Of a DNA stretch of 64,000 bases, positions 31,803 through 43,990 are shown one piece after another; within the stretch, counting starts at the first letter, position 1, and each line of letters starts with the position of its first letter. The DNA is from Pomphorhynchus laevis (lineage: Eukaryota > Acanthocephala > Palaeacanthocephala > Echinorhynchida > Pomphorhynchidae). The position numbers and the translations under genes were made by a program. The stretch covers positions 1 to 64,000 of the forward strand of contig WNNJ02002895.1 in assembly GCA_012934845.2 (NCBI GenBank), given 5' to 3'. The notes below the pieces were generated by a model. That model searched no databases. It saw only the letters and a program-made list of their open reading frames with translations, and was not told where the DNA came from.

Positions 31803-33540
31803 ATTTATTACACCCCTCCCTGAGCTATTCCACCTTCTTCCCGTTTCATCTGATGAAGTTTCTTCGGTTCTGCTGTCATTATCTAATAAAACCTCTCCCT
31901 CTTACCCGATTCCCACTCACTTGCTTAAAAATATTTGCTCCTCTATCTCACCCTTCCTAATCACATTGTTCAACTTGTCCATCCGTAGCCGTACATTTCT
32001 TTCCATCTGGAAATGCGCCACTGTTCGTCCTATTATCAAAAAGCAATCTCTCGACTCCTCACTACCATCTTCGTACCGTCCTATCTCATTTCTCCCAACC
32101 CTCTCTAAACTCTTTGAGCGTCTCGTTCTCAAGCAAGTTAATAAATATTTCTTTTCCTCCAACTTATTTCTTCACTTCCAAGCCGTTTTTCGCTCTAATC
32201 ACTCTATTGAAATTGCCTGTCTTAAAGTTTATAATGACTTACACATCTCGCGCGATCATAAATTATGTAGTGTCATAGTTTCTCTTGATCTATCGTCTGC
32301 TTTTGACATCGTCGATCACTCGATTCTTCTCCATCGCCTTCCCCATTATTATGGCTTCTCTTTACCCACTGTATCATGGTTTTCTTCATATCTATCAAAC
32401 CGTACATTTCGCGTCTATTCTAACTCTTCTCTCTCCCATCCTTCATCCATCCCGACCGGTGTTCCACAAGGCTCCGTATTAGGCCTTATGTTTTTCTCTC
32501 TTATTCTCGGTGACTTGTCTTCGATTTCTCATGTTATGCAATATGTTTTTTTCCATGTTATGCAATATGCGGATGACATTCTCATATATGCTAACGCACC
32601 TGCTTATCGTATTCATGATCTTAGTGTTTCTGTTTCCAGCTGTCTTGTCTCAATTTCCAATCATCTTTCTTCCCTTCGCCTTTCTCTGAATCCTGATAAA
32701 TCTAAAATCATGTGGATCCTACCTCGACGCTTCGACTTAGAACCTCCTTCCGTATCATTAAATTCTACAATTCTTCCTATTGTTGATAATCTCGTTTTCC
32801 TAGGCTTTCATTTCGACAAACGACTTTCACTTAAACCTTTCGTTAGAGATAAAGTACGCTCATCTACCTTGATACTCCGCAATCTCCGTCAAGTTCGTAT
32901 ATTGATCGATTTACCTTCTTGTATGACTCTCATATCTTCTCTCCTTTTTTCTAGACTCAGTTATTGTCTTAGTCTATTTTCCAACTCACCTAAATCCACT
33001 CTTCTTCCTTTACAACGCATCATCAACGCTGCTGTCCGAGTTCTCCTCCGTCTTCGTCGTTTTGATCATACATCCAACTATCTTGTTTCTCTTGATTGGC
33101 CTACCATTTATTGTCGTGTTCAAATTCGTCTTCTTATCATTGCTTTTCGCCTTATAACTTCTCATACCCCTTCATTTCTCAACCTTCCTTTTCTCGACAA
33201 TTCTCGTACTGTGTATTGTGCTCTGCGTTCCCGTAATTCCCTTCTTTTACATGTCCCAATCTACTCTACCTCTTTTGGCTTCCGCTCCTTCGTTGTGGCT
33301 GCTCCTCTCTTGTAGAATCAACTGCCTATTCATATCCGCCAATCAACATCTAATGCCGTGCTTCAAACGCCAAATCCAATTCCATTTCAACAATTAACTA
33401 ATTATCTGTGACTTTTGCTGTTCTTTTTGTTTGTTAGTGGTCATGTAAGCGTGCATTTTGCACGCATTTGCCACGTTAAATAAATTATTATTAATAATTA
33501 TTATTAATAATACGTAAGATACTAGAAAAGCGGATTCGGC
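31803..33540 (+). mobile_element. CR1/L2-like LINE, 5' truncated, RT frame largely intact
   Basis: A 514-codon frame (31,771-33,315; the first ten or so codons belong to flanking PLE sequence) encodes a whole reverse transcriptase: SSYRPISFLPTLSKLFERLV (100-120), VIVSLDLSSAFDIVDH (motif A, 168-183), IPTGVPQGSVLG (motif B, 227-238), YADDILIYA (motif C, 266-274), LNPDKSKIMW and LGFHFDK. The endonuclease and ORF1 are missing. The frame ends at TAG (33,313-33,315) where relatives have Trp in P.LWN.LP; the frame goes on NQLPIHIRQSTSNAV, so the TAG is a point change. A 24-base tandem duplication lies just before YADD (HVMQYVFFHVMQYADD). The 3' end is an ATTATTAATA-type microsatellite, as in CR1/L2 kin. 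Confidence 0.85.
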
Positions 33541-35950
33541 ATTGGAAACAAGGCAACTTCTACGATATGTTTGTTGAAGCTTAATACTTACAAGAACGGA
33601 TCAAAGTCAAAAGAAACGATAACGAAAACACACGCAAGACAATAATTAACCTGGTTAAATATGATAACGTTAGACAGGCTGCGCGATTGCTTGGTGATTC
33701 GTATGGACGGGCTGCCGTGCTTCATCTGGAAGATGTTGTCGGCAGTACAACGGTAAGACAGAAGCTCGTGGAGCTACATCCCCAACGCTTAAGCAACGAA
33801 TACTGAGATTATCGAACAGCCTCTCCCAGGTTGTATAATTAGTCATCCAATAAGATTTCAGGAAATAACAGCCAAAGATGTTGTTCGAACTTCAAAGGAA
33901 ACTCAGGGTGCAGCTGGTCTTTCAGGTGTGGACGCCTCACTGTGGAGATCATTATTAACGGAGTTTGGAAACGAATCGAAAGTACTGGCTGAGAAAGTTG
34001 CGATTATGACGAGTCGCATTGCGTCAGAAAAAATTGATCCATTGGTTCTGGAGGCCCTGACAGCCTCTCGTCTGATTCCCCTAGACAAGTGTCCGGGTGT
34101 AAGGCCCATCGGTATTGGAGAAGTGTTAAGAAAGATAACCGGAAAGATCATAAATCATGCAATTCGGAAAGATAATATCGGTTGCTGGACGTGAACAGCT
34201 TTATGCAGGTCAGAGATGCGGAGCAGAGTACGTCATCCATTCTATCAGATATGCGTTTATGAGCTTTTTTGATATGTGTGTATTAAGCATAGACGCAAAA
34301 AATGCTTTTAATAGCGTAAATTGATCCTTAGCTTTAAAAAATATGGACCGTATATGCCCGGCTTTAACACGGATTCTCGAAAACGAATATATGCATCCCT
34401 CCACATTGTCTGTGGGACATGAAATCATCTTGTCTTCAGAGTACTCAAGGGGACCCACTCGCAATGTCTGCGTTTGCAGCAGCGACACTCTCATTGATTA
34501 ACAGAATCAAGTCAGCAGTACCGATGATAATTCAAAGGTGTTATGCGGATGACGCATGCTTTGTAGGAAGGCTGTCAGATTTGTACTTAGTATGGGGTGC
34601 ACTGAAAATCTATGGCCCGCGTTACGGCTTTCAAGTTAATTCAAATAAGTGCAATTTGTTAGTTCACACTTTGGATCAGTTTAAACTGGCATCTGGCTTT
34701 AGTTCCAATGGCGTAAATCTTTGTAAGTCGGGAATCAAGCTGCTGGGGAGTTTTATTGGCTCGGACGACTACATAGCTTCAGAAATAAACAGCAAGGTAG
34801 ATAGGTGGTGTTACCTTATAGACGAATTAAGTGCCATTGCAGAAGCTGATGGACATATCGCTTACACCTTGTTCACCAAATCTACGCAATTAAACTGGTC
34901 ATTTCTTCAACGTACTTGTCAAACTGCTCAGGGGGGCATTTGACAGATTCAGTGATCGTATTTTCTCTAACTTATTACCCAAAATACTCGGAATTTCTCA
35001 TATATATGACTTCAGCCGCATTTTTATTGTTGTCAGCAAAATGTGGTGGTTTAGGTTTTGATGACCCGGCCGACTTATCAGAGAAAATGTACGCCCAATC
35101 GATTCGATTGTGTAAACCTTTTCTGCAGGGCTTGATTGCGCAAGGATTGAATAAAGAGCAAGATAATATTCTAAGAGAAATCAGGATGGAAAGGGAAAAT
35201 GATATTCGAATGAAGAGAAACGAAATGTTGAGATCGGTTGATGAGACTACAAAACAAGCGATAGAGGCGGCATCATGCACAGGAGCGTCAAGTTGGCTGA
35301 TCACAAGGCCGCTAATGAGACGGGGTTTTTATCTGTCAAACCGATGTTTTAATGATGCAATTGCAGCTCGATATGGGTGGTGTCCGAATGACACACCTGA
35401 TAAGTGCAGCTGTGGGGTAGCGTTTACAACAATCCACATGCAATAGTGCAAAATCGGTGGGGTACTTATTGTCCGCCATAGCATAGTGAGGGATCTTATG
35501 GCCAGCATGGACCGAGAAGCGAATTACCACGTGGAGATGGAGTGTATGCTACAACCCGTCCGGAGTTGCACAAGTTTACGAATCAAACAATTACGAGAGA
35601 CATATCAGCGCGTCTAGATATTTCATTCTCAGGACTGCATTGAAACATTATAGAGCGGTCATTTTTTGACGTTTGTGTATTCAATACTTTTGCTCTATCG
35701 TATGCCTGTGGTTGGCGTTTCATTCCGTTGGCGTTTTCAACAAGCAGGGGAATAGGATCGGCAGCAGACTCTTTAATGAAAATTATAGCTCGAAGGATAT
35801 CAGCTAGAAAGTCTATTCCGTACCACGAATTGATCAGCGACATGCGAGGCAAACTATCTATATGCTTAGCAAGGCTTGCCTCAACTTCTTATCGGGCAAG
35901 TAAGAGAGCACATATCGTGCTTGGACAGCGATGCGTCGAAGAAAGTTGAC
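33515..35950 (+). mobile_element. LINE with restriction-like endonuclease, most complete copy
   Basis: In order: an N-terminal helical region (EKRIRHWKQGNFYDMF, VRQAARLLGDSYGRAAV), TQGAAGLSGVDASLWRSLL and LIPLDKCPGVRPIGIGEVLR (33,900-34,190), DAKNAFNSVN (motif A, then a stop), QGDPLAMSAFAAATLSLINR (motif B), YADDACFVGRLSDLYLVW (motif C), LLGSFIGS, GGLGFDDPADL, GASSWLITRPLMRRGFYL, a CSCGVAF zinc-binding motif near 35,410, and a decayed endonuclease with SFFDVCVFN and AFSTSRGIGSAADS. Around eight frame changes or stops. It shows which family the fragments at 3.3-4.8 kb and probably 12.2-13.1 kb come from. Confidence 0.85.
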
Positions 35951-36106
35951 TGCAAAACATGTAGAGGCTTATTTGCGAGAACCCCTTTCAGTTGTAAATT
36001 GAGTTAATAATAAATTTATAAATAAATAAAAAAAAATTATTATTATATAATAACATATATAATATATATAATATAGTATATATAATATATTCTATTTATG
36101 CTCAAT
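35951..36106. other. AT-rich spacer
   Basis: TATA/ATAATATA repeats between the LINE and the PLE. Confidence 0.5.
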
Positions 36107-37924
36107 CAAACATTTGCCGAAGTCCTTCGGCGAATGTTTTTATTATCCATCCATAAAAATTTGCCACTTAAGAGTTTAAATTTATTCTTTATATTATTGT
36201 GTTGATTTATATATTTTACTATTTTCTGCTTGATGTTATTTTTATAGTAACCTAGTTTAAAATATGTATCTATTAAATTATTTAAATGATTTTGAAGAAA
36301 GCCAATATCATTACATATTGTTGCAATTCTTAAAATTTCATTATTTAATGTATTATATTTTATATTATATGGTATGCATGAATGCTCATGCAAAAATATG
36401 TTTCTTGTACATTTAAATGTCATCTTTACAATATAAAATTATATTGTATATATAATACACATATATCATTAATGCATCGAAACATATTTTTCATATATTT
36501 ATATTGTTTAGATTTAGTTTTTACACAGTTATGAACAAATTCATATTCTATAAAGCTTAAAAACAAGTCAGCTATAATTGGGCTACTATTACCACCCATT
36601 GGAACACCTTTTACTTGTCTAAATATAGATGTCCCTACTTTTAAATAATTTTGATTTATCAAAATATTTAAGGATTCTATTAATTCAATTTTATCCATAT
36701 ATTTATATTTATTTGATGGTTTAATTTTTGTTAGATAGGCGTTATAATTATTATAACATATATATGTATATCTTTTTCCGAATATAAGGTTAATTAATTT
36801 TACTAACGCTTCTTTAATATCTACTAAATCTAGATTTGTATAAAGCGTACTAAAATCGTATGTATTTATATTTTGAAAATTTATTCCTTTTGTCTGTTCT
36901 AAAAATTCTTTTGTAGAATTAATACTGAAATAGTGTTTTATACCAGTATTAATTTCGATTACCTTGCAATATTTTTTAAAATGTGCTTTAATTACTTTAA
37001 GTATTTTATTCATATAGACAGAAAGTGGTTTTAATGTACATTTAAACGCACTACATATGAACCTAGGTTTTATTGGATTTTTATGTAATTTTGGATTCCA
37101 ATATAATATAGGTATAGTTTTATTATCTAATTCAACCTTTATACCCTTTTTATCCATTATAGAACAGTGACTTGTAATAATTGTTTCTAAACTCAACTCA
37201 CTACGTTCATATGTTGGATTTACATTTAAATCATTAGAATTAACCTCTTTCATTAGTATATCATAATAAAGCTTTTTTGCATTTGAAGACAAAGTTATTA
37301 TTAGCTTTATCAATAGTTGTTAGTATATAGTTATGCTTTAATTAGGAAGTTCTTTATACACATCTTTATTAATTTTATCTTTCCTTTATAATTGTTTGTT
37401 ATTTTCATTTTATTTTTAATTTTATCAAATATATAATCTTTCCAAATGTTTATCTTAGATATATTCGAGCTTTCACTATTAATCAGCTTACTAAAGTAAT
37501 CATTTAAGTTATTATATAACGAATTGTAAATTTTATTTTTGTCGTTGTTATTATTTAATCTATATTTATACCCTTTTGATATCAGCTTTCTTAATTCACA
37601 ATTTTCAATTAATTCTAGATTATGGGTACATATATGTTCATTTATTTTATCAAAACTAAGACTTTTACAATTGCATTCTGTTTCCATTATGTTTCTAATA
37701 TTATCGTTACATATTGATTTTAATTCTTTATTATAATTACAAATTTTTCGTCCTAATGGTGGTAGGAGTTTATATCTTATTTTAGGAATATATTTACTTA
37801 AATCTGACCCTATTATTTCTTTACTTTTAGAATTATTTAAAAGTCCGGCTATATTTATGTTATCTATACATTTATTAATGAAGTTTATGGTTAATGTATA
37901 TTTTATATTGTTAATTATTAACAT
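36106..37924 (-). pseudogene. PLE reverse transcriptase, copy 2, broken
   Basis: Two long frames cover the CxC region (37,331-37,924), the finger and palm blocks (36,426-37,313) and the C-terminal HEHSCIPYNIKYNTLNNEIL region (36,106-36,423). Compared with copy 1 the motif B region is closer to the family consensus (GVPMGGNSSP against CVPMEGNSSP), and the C-terminus is single, not duplicated. Confidence 0.85.
36107..36138. repeat. Hairpin at the 3' edge of PLE copy 2
   Basis: AACATTTGCCGAAG and TTCGGCGAATGTT pair with one mismatch around a short loop, exactly at the truncation point of the PLE. Confidence 0.75.
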
Positions 37925-38970
37925 TTATTGTACGATTATAGTATTTTGTATTACAATAACTGTCTATTATACAACTTAGCCTATCATAGTCGTTAATTAA
38001 TTTTTGATTTATTGATTAAATAAATATTTATTGATATCGTTAGAAAAATTTCTTATATTTACCAAAATATCTTTCAACTTTTTATCTGTTAAAAGTTGTT
38101 TTAATGTCTAATTTTTCATATATACATATCTTTTTTAATATTTTTAAGTCTATTTTCTTATTTATATTATGGCTATGACTTCTTGGTTTGCGTTTAACCT
38201 GATTATTATAATATAGTTGTTTATTATTTAGTATACCACTTCTGCCAATTCTTTGTACCACGTCATGTAATCCTAATGGGCACATGGAATTAAGCGTTTT
38301 AATCCAAAAATCTTCTCTTTCTAATAGTTTTTGATTTAAAATTGACTCATTTTCTTCAAAAATATGTTCTAAAATAAATAATTTTAGTATCTTATATCAT
38401 GTCATATTACTATCATATGCTTATGAAATATAGATTGACAATTATGCTGTATATTATATAATATACAGCATAAAAGCATGTATGCATAACATATAATATT
38501 AAATATTATTATTAAAGTTCGTTTTCAAGTTTGAGCATGTGTTGCCTAAACCTAGTTTTTAAGATTTGATATGTTTTTCCTATATATTGCAATCCACATG
38601 TACATTGTATAAGATACACTACACCTGCGATATTGCAATTACTATTATTAATATTTAATGAAAAACATTTGTTTGTCGTATTACTTACAATACAATTATT
38701 ATTATTTATAACATCACAAACTATACATTTTTTTGTTACATTTAAGAGATCTAAAATTGAAATCATTATTACTTACGTATTTTTCCAATCTGGTTGAGTA
38801 CATGTAACTTTTGTTAAGTCATAATTTTAACGTTGCTTTTTCGGTGTTGTCACCTAGGTTAGTTTACTCAGACAAAACTTACAACGGGCCATCCATCAGC
38901 ATCTAACTGGGTGCTGCCCTGCTTAAGGCGGTTGCAGGCTGGAACAAGATCTATAAAGATCTATTACCTT
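36137..38970 (-). mobile_element. Naiad-type PLE, copy 2, 3' truncated
   Basis: Same family as copy 1 and about 93-95% alike in the RT by eye. Minus-strand order: shared 5' untranslated segment (38,800-38,970, CGGGCCATCCATCAGCATCT), GIY-YIG endonuclease (38,404-38,766), linker (38,082-38,400), RT (36,106-37,924). The 3' UTR and pseudo-LTRs found on copy 1 are absent. Broken by around six interruptions plus an inserted AT palindrome in the endonuclease. The RT keeps the CxC motif (METECNCKS), KLHKNPIKPRFI, YDFSTLYTNLDL and GVPMGGNSSPIIADLFLSFI. Confidence 0.85.
38404..38766 (-). pseudogene. PLE GIY-YIG endonuclease, copy 2
   Basis: KKCIVCDVINNNNCIV, IAGVVYLIQCTCGLQYIGKT, LKTRFRQH. Interrupted about 60 residues in by an AT palindrome (TGCTGTATATTATATAATAT) plus about 60 bp. 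Confidence 0.85.
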
Positions 38971-39373
38971 CACTTTTACTGTAAGAGTGAATGTATATCA
39001 CTTTTACCATAAGATTAATACTTAATTTACTTCATTGAATTATAAATGCAATCCGATATATCGATGTGAAAATTAAACTTTAATCGATACGTAAATAGTT
39101 CAAACATATTTTATGATTAAAGTTAATCAAATATCACTCGTCCTGTCAATGTGACGTGAGTACGATAATTGGATGAAAATAAAGTTGAATCAAACTAGTG
39201 CATAGAGTGCGAAGAATTATTAAATTTGAAATCTGTTTTGTATATTCACTGGTTATGTTAATAAAATAAATCTGAGATACCAAAATTAATCTAATAAATT
39301 ATTAATAGAATTTACATAGTTGACGATATGTCACTGTCGGCTAGTGCTGCGCGCACTGTTTGTCCTCTAGAAT
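38971..39373. other. Intergenic DNA, 3' flank of the receptor gene
   Basis: Nothing recognised. Confidence 0.5.
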
Positions 39374-40903
39374 TTAAATGCTGCGAAAATCGAAGTGAAC
39401 GAACCGCGTAAATGCTTTTTGAAATTGTTGATTAGCCATTGCGTAGCAAATGGGGTTAATAGGGCTGTTCATATAGCACATGTAATAAACAAACAAGTAC
39501 AGATGAATGTAGATCGGGGATTTTGTACATACTTCACAGTAGTTTGATATGATGACCACAATGTGCCATGGTGTCCAGCAAACGATAAATGCGCCTAAGA
39601 TGAATGTTATTGTGCGCAATGACTTTCTAGCCCGTTTGCATCCGTTGCTTCTTTTAATAGACGAAAACTGATTAAGGGTATTATGCCGGGACATCATTGG
39701 ACATTTTGGAATACTGGACTTTAGACGTTTTGGATTTGATTGAGTAACAGATGCCGTATTAGCAAATACCTCTGTTATTTGCGGTTCCTTTAAGAGATAA
39801 TATTTCTGGTCATTACTTTGAGTTTTAGATGTTGTCAATGACGATGATCCTGCATATTTCATAGGAAAAGCATCGTTTGCGGTAGTTGACGATTCGTCTT
39901 CTTCCTCTTCGTCATCGTACGTTCGCTTGTTCATGTTAAAGTTGCTTAGTGATTTTACCGTATCAGTTAACATTGTTTTCGACGGGTTTACCATAGACGA
40001 TACAAGATTAGCAGTCTGCTTTGTACGTCTGGCTAAATTCCTCGCAACAAAATAGATCATAATGTATAGTACAATCATTACTAATAATGTCACCCAAAAA
40101 TAAACAACTGTTAAAAGTACATTGAATAGCTTATTATCTTTCCATCTAACGTCACACTGTCCTGTTTCTGGCAAATAGTTGGAATTATGGGTTATTGCCG
40201 GATAAGCAAATGTAGAAGAAATGAATATTAGAGCTGGAAGAATCCAAGAGCAATAAATAATTATTTCAATTCTACGTTTTGTTCGAAATTTTGTGTACTT
40301 TGTCGGAAATTTCACTGAACAAAATCGATCAATCGTTATGAAAAGTACGTTGTATATGGATGTTAAACAAAGACTGTAGTCGAGTGATAACCACACATTG
40401 CACATGAAACTGTTTAGTGGCCACTGTTGGTTATTAAATATATATGAGGCAAGAATAGGCATTGAAAATACACCAATCAGGCAGTCACTAACAGCCAGTG
40501 AGCATATAAACAAATTAGAGGGATGTCGAATTCGTCTGTCAAGGTGAAAGGCTAATATGACTAGAATGTTCCCAAAGATTGTAACAATACTGATTATAAC
40601 ATTTATCATTAGTATCACATATTTAAGTGAACAATAGCGAAGATAGTGGTTATTGCAACGGCTGCTGCTATTTTTTGATGTTGATTGCACTACCGTAAAG
40701 ACGTCGTTTAAAATTTGTTGGTCTAGTCTCGAATTTCGATGCGTGTTAGTAAGAGCGTCCAAATGCAAATATATGGTGTCTGCAAAACCATATAATGACG
40801 AATAGTTTGCTTGATTACTTTGAAAGCCTTCCATGTATTTGCAGTATTGATCAATTTCTATATCTGTCTTTTTTAAAATAGCAAATATAAAATTGTACAA
40901 CAC
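39374..40903 (-). CDS. Muscarinic-type acetylcholine receptor (class A GPCR, B-type/GAR-2-like)
   Basis: Single 509-codon frame; Met24 is an equally possible start. Seven membrane segments: TM1 with GN (111-112), TM2 LAVSD (Asp140), TM3 WLSLDYSLC with the amine-binding Asp175, then DRF (192-194) for DRY, TM4 with Trp220, TM5 VVYFWVTLLV (267-276), TM6 CWTPWHIVV (442-450), TM7 CYMNSPINPICYA (476-488) with the NPxxY variant NPICY common in muscarinic receptors. Cys168 and Cys250 would form the extracellular disulfide. The third loop is long (about 290-427), acidic and serine-rich, as in this family. TM3 to the second loop (LFITIDRFCSVKFPTKY) and the W in place of the TM5 proline match invertebrate B-type/GAR-2 receptors better than M1-M5 types. 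It should sit in the plasma membrane and signal through G proteins on acetylcholine. Positions 6.51 and 6.52 are Trp and His, not the usual Tyr-Asn. No introns. Confidence 0.85.
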   Translation of the reverse strand: MLYNFIFAILKKTDIEIDQYCKYMEGFQSNQANYSSLYGFADTIYLHLDALTNTHRNSRLDQQILNDVFTVVQSTSKNSSSRCNNHYLRYCSLKYVILMINVIISIVTIFGNILVILAFHLDRRIRHPSNLFICSLAVSDCLIGVFSMPILASYIFNNQQWPLNSFMCNVWLSLDYSLCLTSIYNVLFITIDRFCSVKFPTKYTKFRTKRRIEIIIYCSWILPALIFISSTFAYPAITHNSNYLPETGQCDVRWKDNKLFNVLLTVVYFWVTLLVMIVLYIMIYFVARNLARRTKQTANLVSSMVNPSKTMLTDTVKSLSNFNMNKRTYDDEEEEDESSTTANDAFPMKYAGSSSLTTSKTQSNDQKYYLLKEPQITEVFANTASVTQSNPKRLKSSIPKCPMMSRHNTLNQFSSIKRSNGCKRARKSLRTITFILGAFIVCWTPWHIVVIISNYCEVCTKSPIYIHLYLFVYYMCYMNSPINPICYAMANQQFQKAFTRFVHFDFRSI

Positions 40904-41199
40904 AATTACTTGAATTTAGACTAATTTTGTCACTGTAAGACGTTTCAGTCTGTAAAATTTTAATTTATTATAAACTGTGAAATTGAAATTATATAATTCA
41001 TTAATAATATTTTCATTTTAAATTAGGGCATCACATTCTAAATAATCACCAGTATTTGCTAATTTTCTATATTTTATTTATAAGAATACTTATATAGACT
41101 TTAAACAACATCTTGATTCAATTATAAATCAATTTGAAAATTATAACATTGGATAGAAAATAAATCATATTTGTAAACAGTTTTCGAAACATAAGAAAT
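40904..41199. other. Upstream flank of the receptor gene
   Basis: AT-rich; no clear promoter motif. Confidence 0.4.
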
Positions 41200-42200
41200 G
41201 CTATATCAGATAACTGAGTCGACGTATTTTATACTATATTAATGATAATATAATATCTAAACATAATACACATTTATATAAGATTATATACAATTTATAT
41301 AAAGTCGAAATTTAAAATAAAAAGCAATTTTTATGAATTTACTTTATGAAATTGTGATCGGACAAAATAGTCTTATGGCTAAGCCACGTAAGAATAATAA
41401 TTATATAAGATTTTATACAATTTATATCAAGTTAAAATTTAAAATTGAAATTTAACATTAAAATCAATTTTCATAAATTCATAATAAATAGCAGACAATG
41501 TATAAGAATACAGATTAGAGGTCATCAGGAGAAACTGCTATGTTATCAGGTATTGGCCCATATTTCTCTACCGAACATAGCAGCGGGGCCAAATACACGC
41601 TAATGACGTATTTACTCTGATAAAATTTGATTGTTTAGTATCTTATTCTAAGAGTATCTTATTCTTGTATTTTTGTAGTAAAATTTTTTAAATTTTTTTA
41701 TCAATTAAATTATTTAAATGATTTTGAAAAATACAATAAAGTGTATTATAAAGTGTTTAAAATATGATTTGTTATACAAACTTGTATTTTAAAAACATTA
41801 ATATGAAGAGGAATTGTCTCATTTGGTCATACACTGAAGAGTATTCTGAGATAAATAAAGATAAATAATTATAAATAATAAATAATTATATTAGATTTTA
41901 TACAATTTATATTTATAAACGATAAAATTTATAATTAAAATTAAAAATAAAAGTCAATTTTTATGAATTGAATAACAAATAATAGACGATGTATCAGAAT
42001 AATAAACAGGGGTTATCAGGAAAAACTGCAATATTATTAGGTATCGGCCCTTATTCCTCCACCTAACATAGTAGCGGGGCCAAATATACGCTAATGACGT
42101 ATTTCCTCTGATGAAATTTGGTTATTTAGTGTACCTTATTCTTATACAGAGCATATTATTTCTATCCATTCGTAAAAACATTTCACTTAGTTTAAATTTA
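41200..42200 (-). mobile_element. Two nested Naiad-type PLE 3' ends
   Basis: End motif ATCAGATAACTGAGTCGACG at 41,202; 3' UTR stem-loop copies at about 41,530-41,630 and 42,010-42,115 (both with CAGCGGGGCCAAATA or TAGCGGGGCCAAATA); a scrap of the last coding codons at 41,700-41,740. One end inserted in or next to another. Confidence 0.8.
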
Positions 42201-42214
42201 AATATTTGATACTG

Positions 42215-42275
42215 ATCCATTATTGATAAAGAATTCTTGGAGCTGGATCAAAGAAAAGAGAATTTTTTTTCGATA
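42215..42275. repeat. MITE-like end (TTGGAGCTGGATCAAAGAAA)
   Basis: Matches the foldback insert in the PLE fragments at 28.2 and 31.7 kb. An inverted relative lies at 46,317-46,363. Confidence 0.65.
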
Positions 42276-42454
42276 TTTAAAAAACTTATTTTAGCATCTT
42301 CAGAAAATTACAATGTTTTTCAAAATGTACATGCCTTTATAAAAAAATCAAAACGATTTTTTTATAAAAAATCATTTTCATAAAAACGTCATTTTCTTCA
42401 AGCAAAAAAAAATTAAACGGTTCAGTGCAAAAGTAACAGAGGATCAAAGCGCTC

Positions 42455-43335
42455 AATGGAGACAATTATTCCTGCTACAGATAAAGAGGTTGGTAGTGTT
42501 TCTTCCCAGGTTTTGGTCTCGAGAACGGAGGGAGAACTACCTTCTGTGCCAAAATTGGCAAACGTTGTTATACTTAAACTACCACAACCTTTCGAAAGAC
42601 AGGACCTTGTTTATAAGTTCCTGAGATAGTTCAATGTTGATTACAAAAATAGAATTTTATTCAATTCAATAAGATATTTTGAGTATGAGGTTCGCATTTC
42701 CTACTGCACCTCAGACATCGCAGCAGCCTATTTGGAATTTTTATAGAATAACTTAGCAGATTTCGGAACGACAACTTTCAAGCCTATTCAGGCTTCTTTA
42801 AAAATAAACAATTTTCAAATATTCATGTCAGAGGAAGATGTAAGGACTCTAGAATCTACTTATAAAATACATAATATACTTTCAATCACGGGCAAAAACG
42901 GCCTACCATTACCAATTGCCCTTTGCTCAACGTCAGTGGCCAGGCTGAATGTCTATCAAACAGTAAATGTCACCGCGTTCTGGGGCACAATGTGTCATTC
43001 ACCCTCATAGACACTGATCACCTGATGTACCCCCATTGTAATGGATGTCATCAATGGGGGCATTTGGCTTCTAATTGCGATCGGCTCTGGACATGCGGGG
43101 TCTGTGGATCATATGATGTTCATTCGGGGGAAGTGTATATTGCCTCCTCATTGTTCTAACTGCGGCGGTGAACTTCTTTCTTTATCCGGAAAATGTAGCT
43201 ACTTTAAAGACTACAAGAAACGGCACTGTGGATCATCTTGCAAAACGGCCAACTTCGCTTATGCCCGTTCGGCCAATAGATCTGGCCAATATGAACGAGT
43301 TTCGAACTTTAACTCAATACCTTGTGATTAAGTTT
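42455..43335 (+). pseudogene. LINE ORF1 with zinc knuckles
   Basis: Broken frames show an N-terminal region (VGSVSSQVLVSRTEGELPSV; VVILKLPQPFERQD) and then three cysteine knuckles: CNGCHQWGHLASNC, CGVCGSYDVH and PPHCSNCGGELLSLSGKC. Such a triple CCHC set is typical of ORF1 proteins of I, Jockey and R1 type LINEs, which bind the element RNA. Two stops lie upstream of the knuckles and one within the region. Confidence 0.75.
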
Positions 43336-43539
43336 GAGGAATTACGTTATCCCCCACCGACGAATATTACGACGTAATATGTGGCGTATTACGACGTACT
43401 TAAAGAAAGCCCCGTCTTCAAAAAAGCGAAATGCTTATAAACTGAGTCTGGACTCTTTAAAATTGATTAATATGGATAATGGCTAAGTAGTAGCGGCAGC
43501 CTCCTTGGGAAATGAAGGTTAAGCCGGTGGGCAAATGAC

Positions 43540-43990
43540 TTCTTCTAGATTGGCCGGTTGTGAGAAGGGCAGCCTTTACATCTCTGGTATGGGCTAGAGG
43601 GGGCAATTCCACTCCAGCTAACTTAAATAATGCAAAGTAATCAAGAGCCTTTTTCACTGAATATCTTTTGAAATGTCTTTCACTGAATATCAAGTGTTTT
43701 CTCCTGATGGCGCGGAGAGTGGGAAGGGCAACCTTCTTTCTCCAGGCTCCTGCTAGGAGTGGGCAATCCCATTCCAGCTAACTTAAAAAATGCAAAGTTA
43801 TCAAGATCATTTTTCACCGAATATCTTGTGAAATATCTTTCACTGAATATCAAATGTCTTCTCCTGGTGGTGCGGAGAGTGGGAAGGGCAACCTTCTTTC
43901 TTTGGCTCTTGCTAGGAGGGGGCAATTCCACTCCAGCTAACTTAACATAATGCAAAGTTATCAAGATCATGTTTCACTGAATATCCTCCA
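43540..43990. repeat. 160-bp tandem repeat, three units, inside the LINE
   Basis: The anchor CCAGCTAACTTAA lies at 43,614, 43,774 and 43,933. Units share GGGAAGGGCAACCTTCTTTC, CTGCTAGGAG.GGGCAAT and TTTCACTGAATATC. It separates ORF1 from the endonuclease region. Confidence 0.9.
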
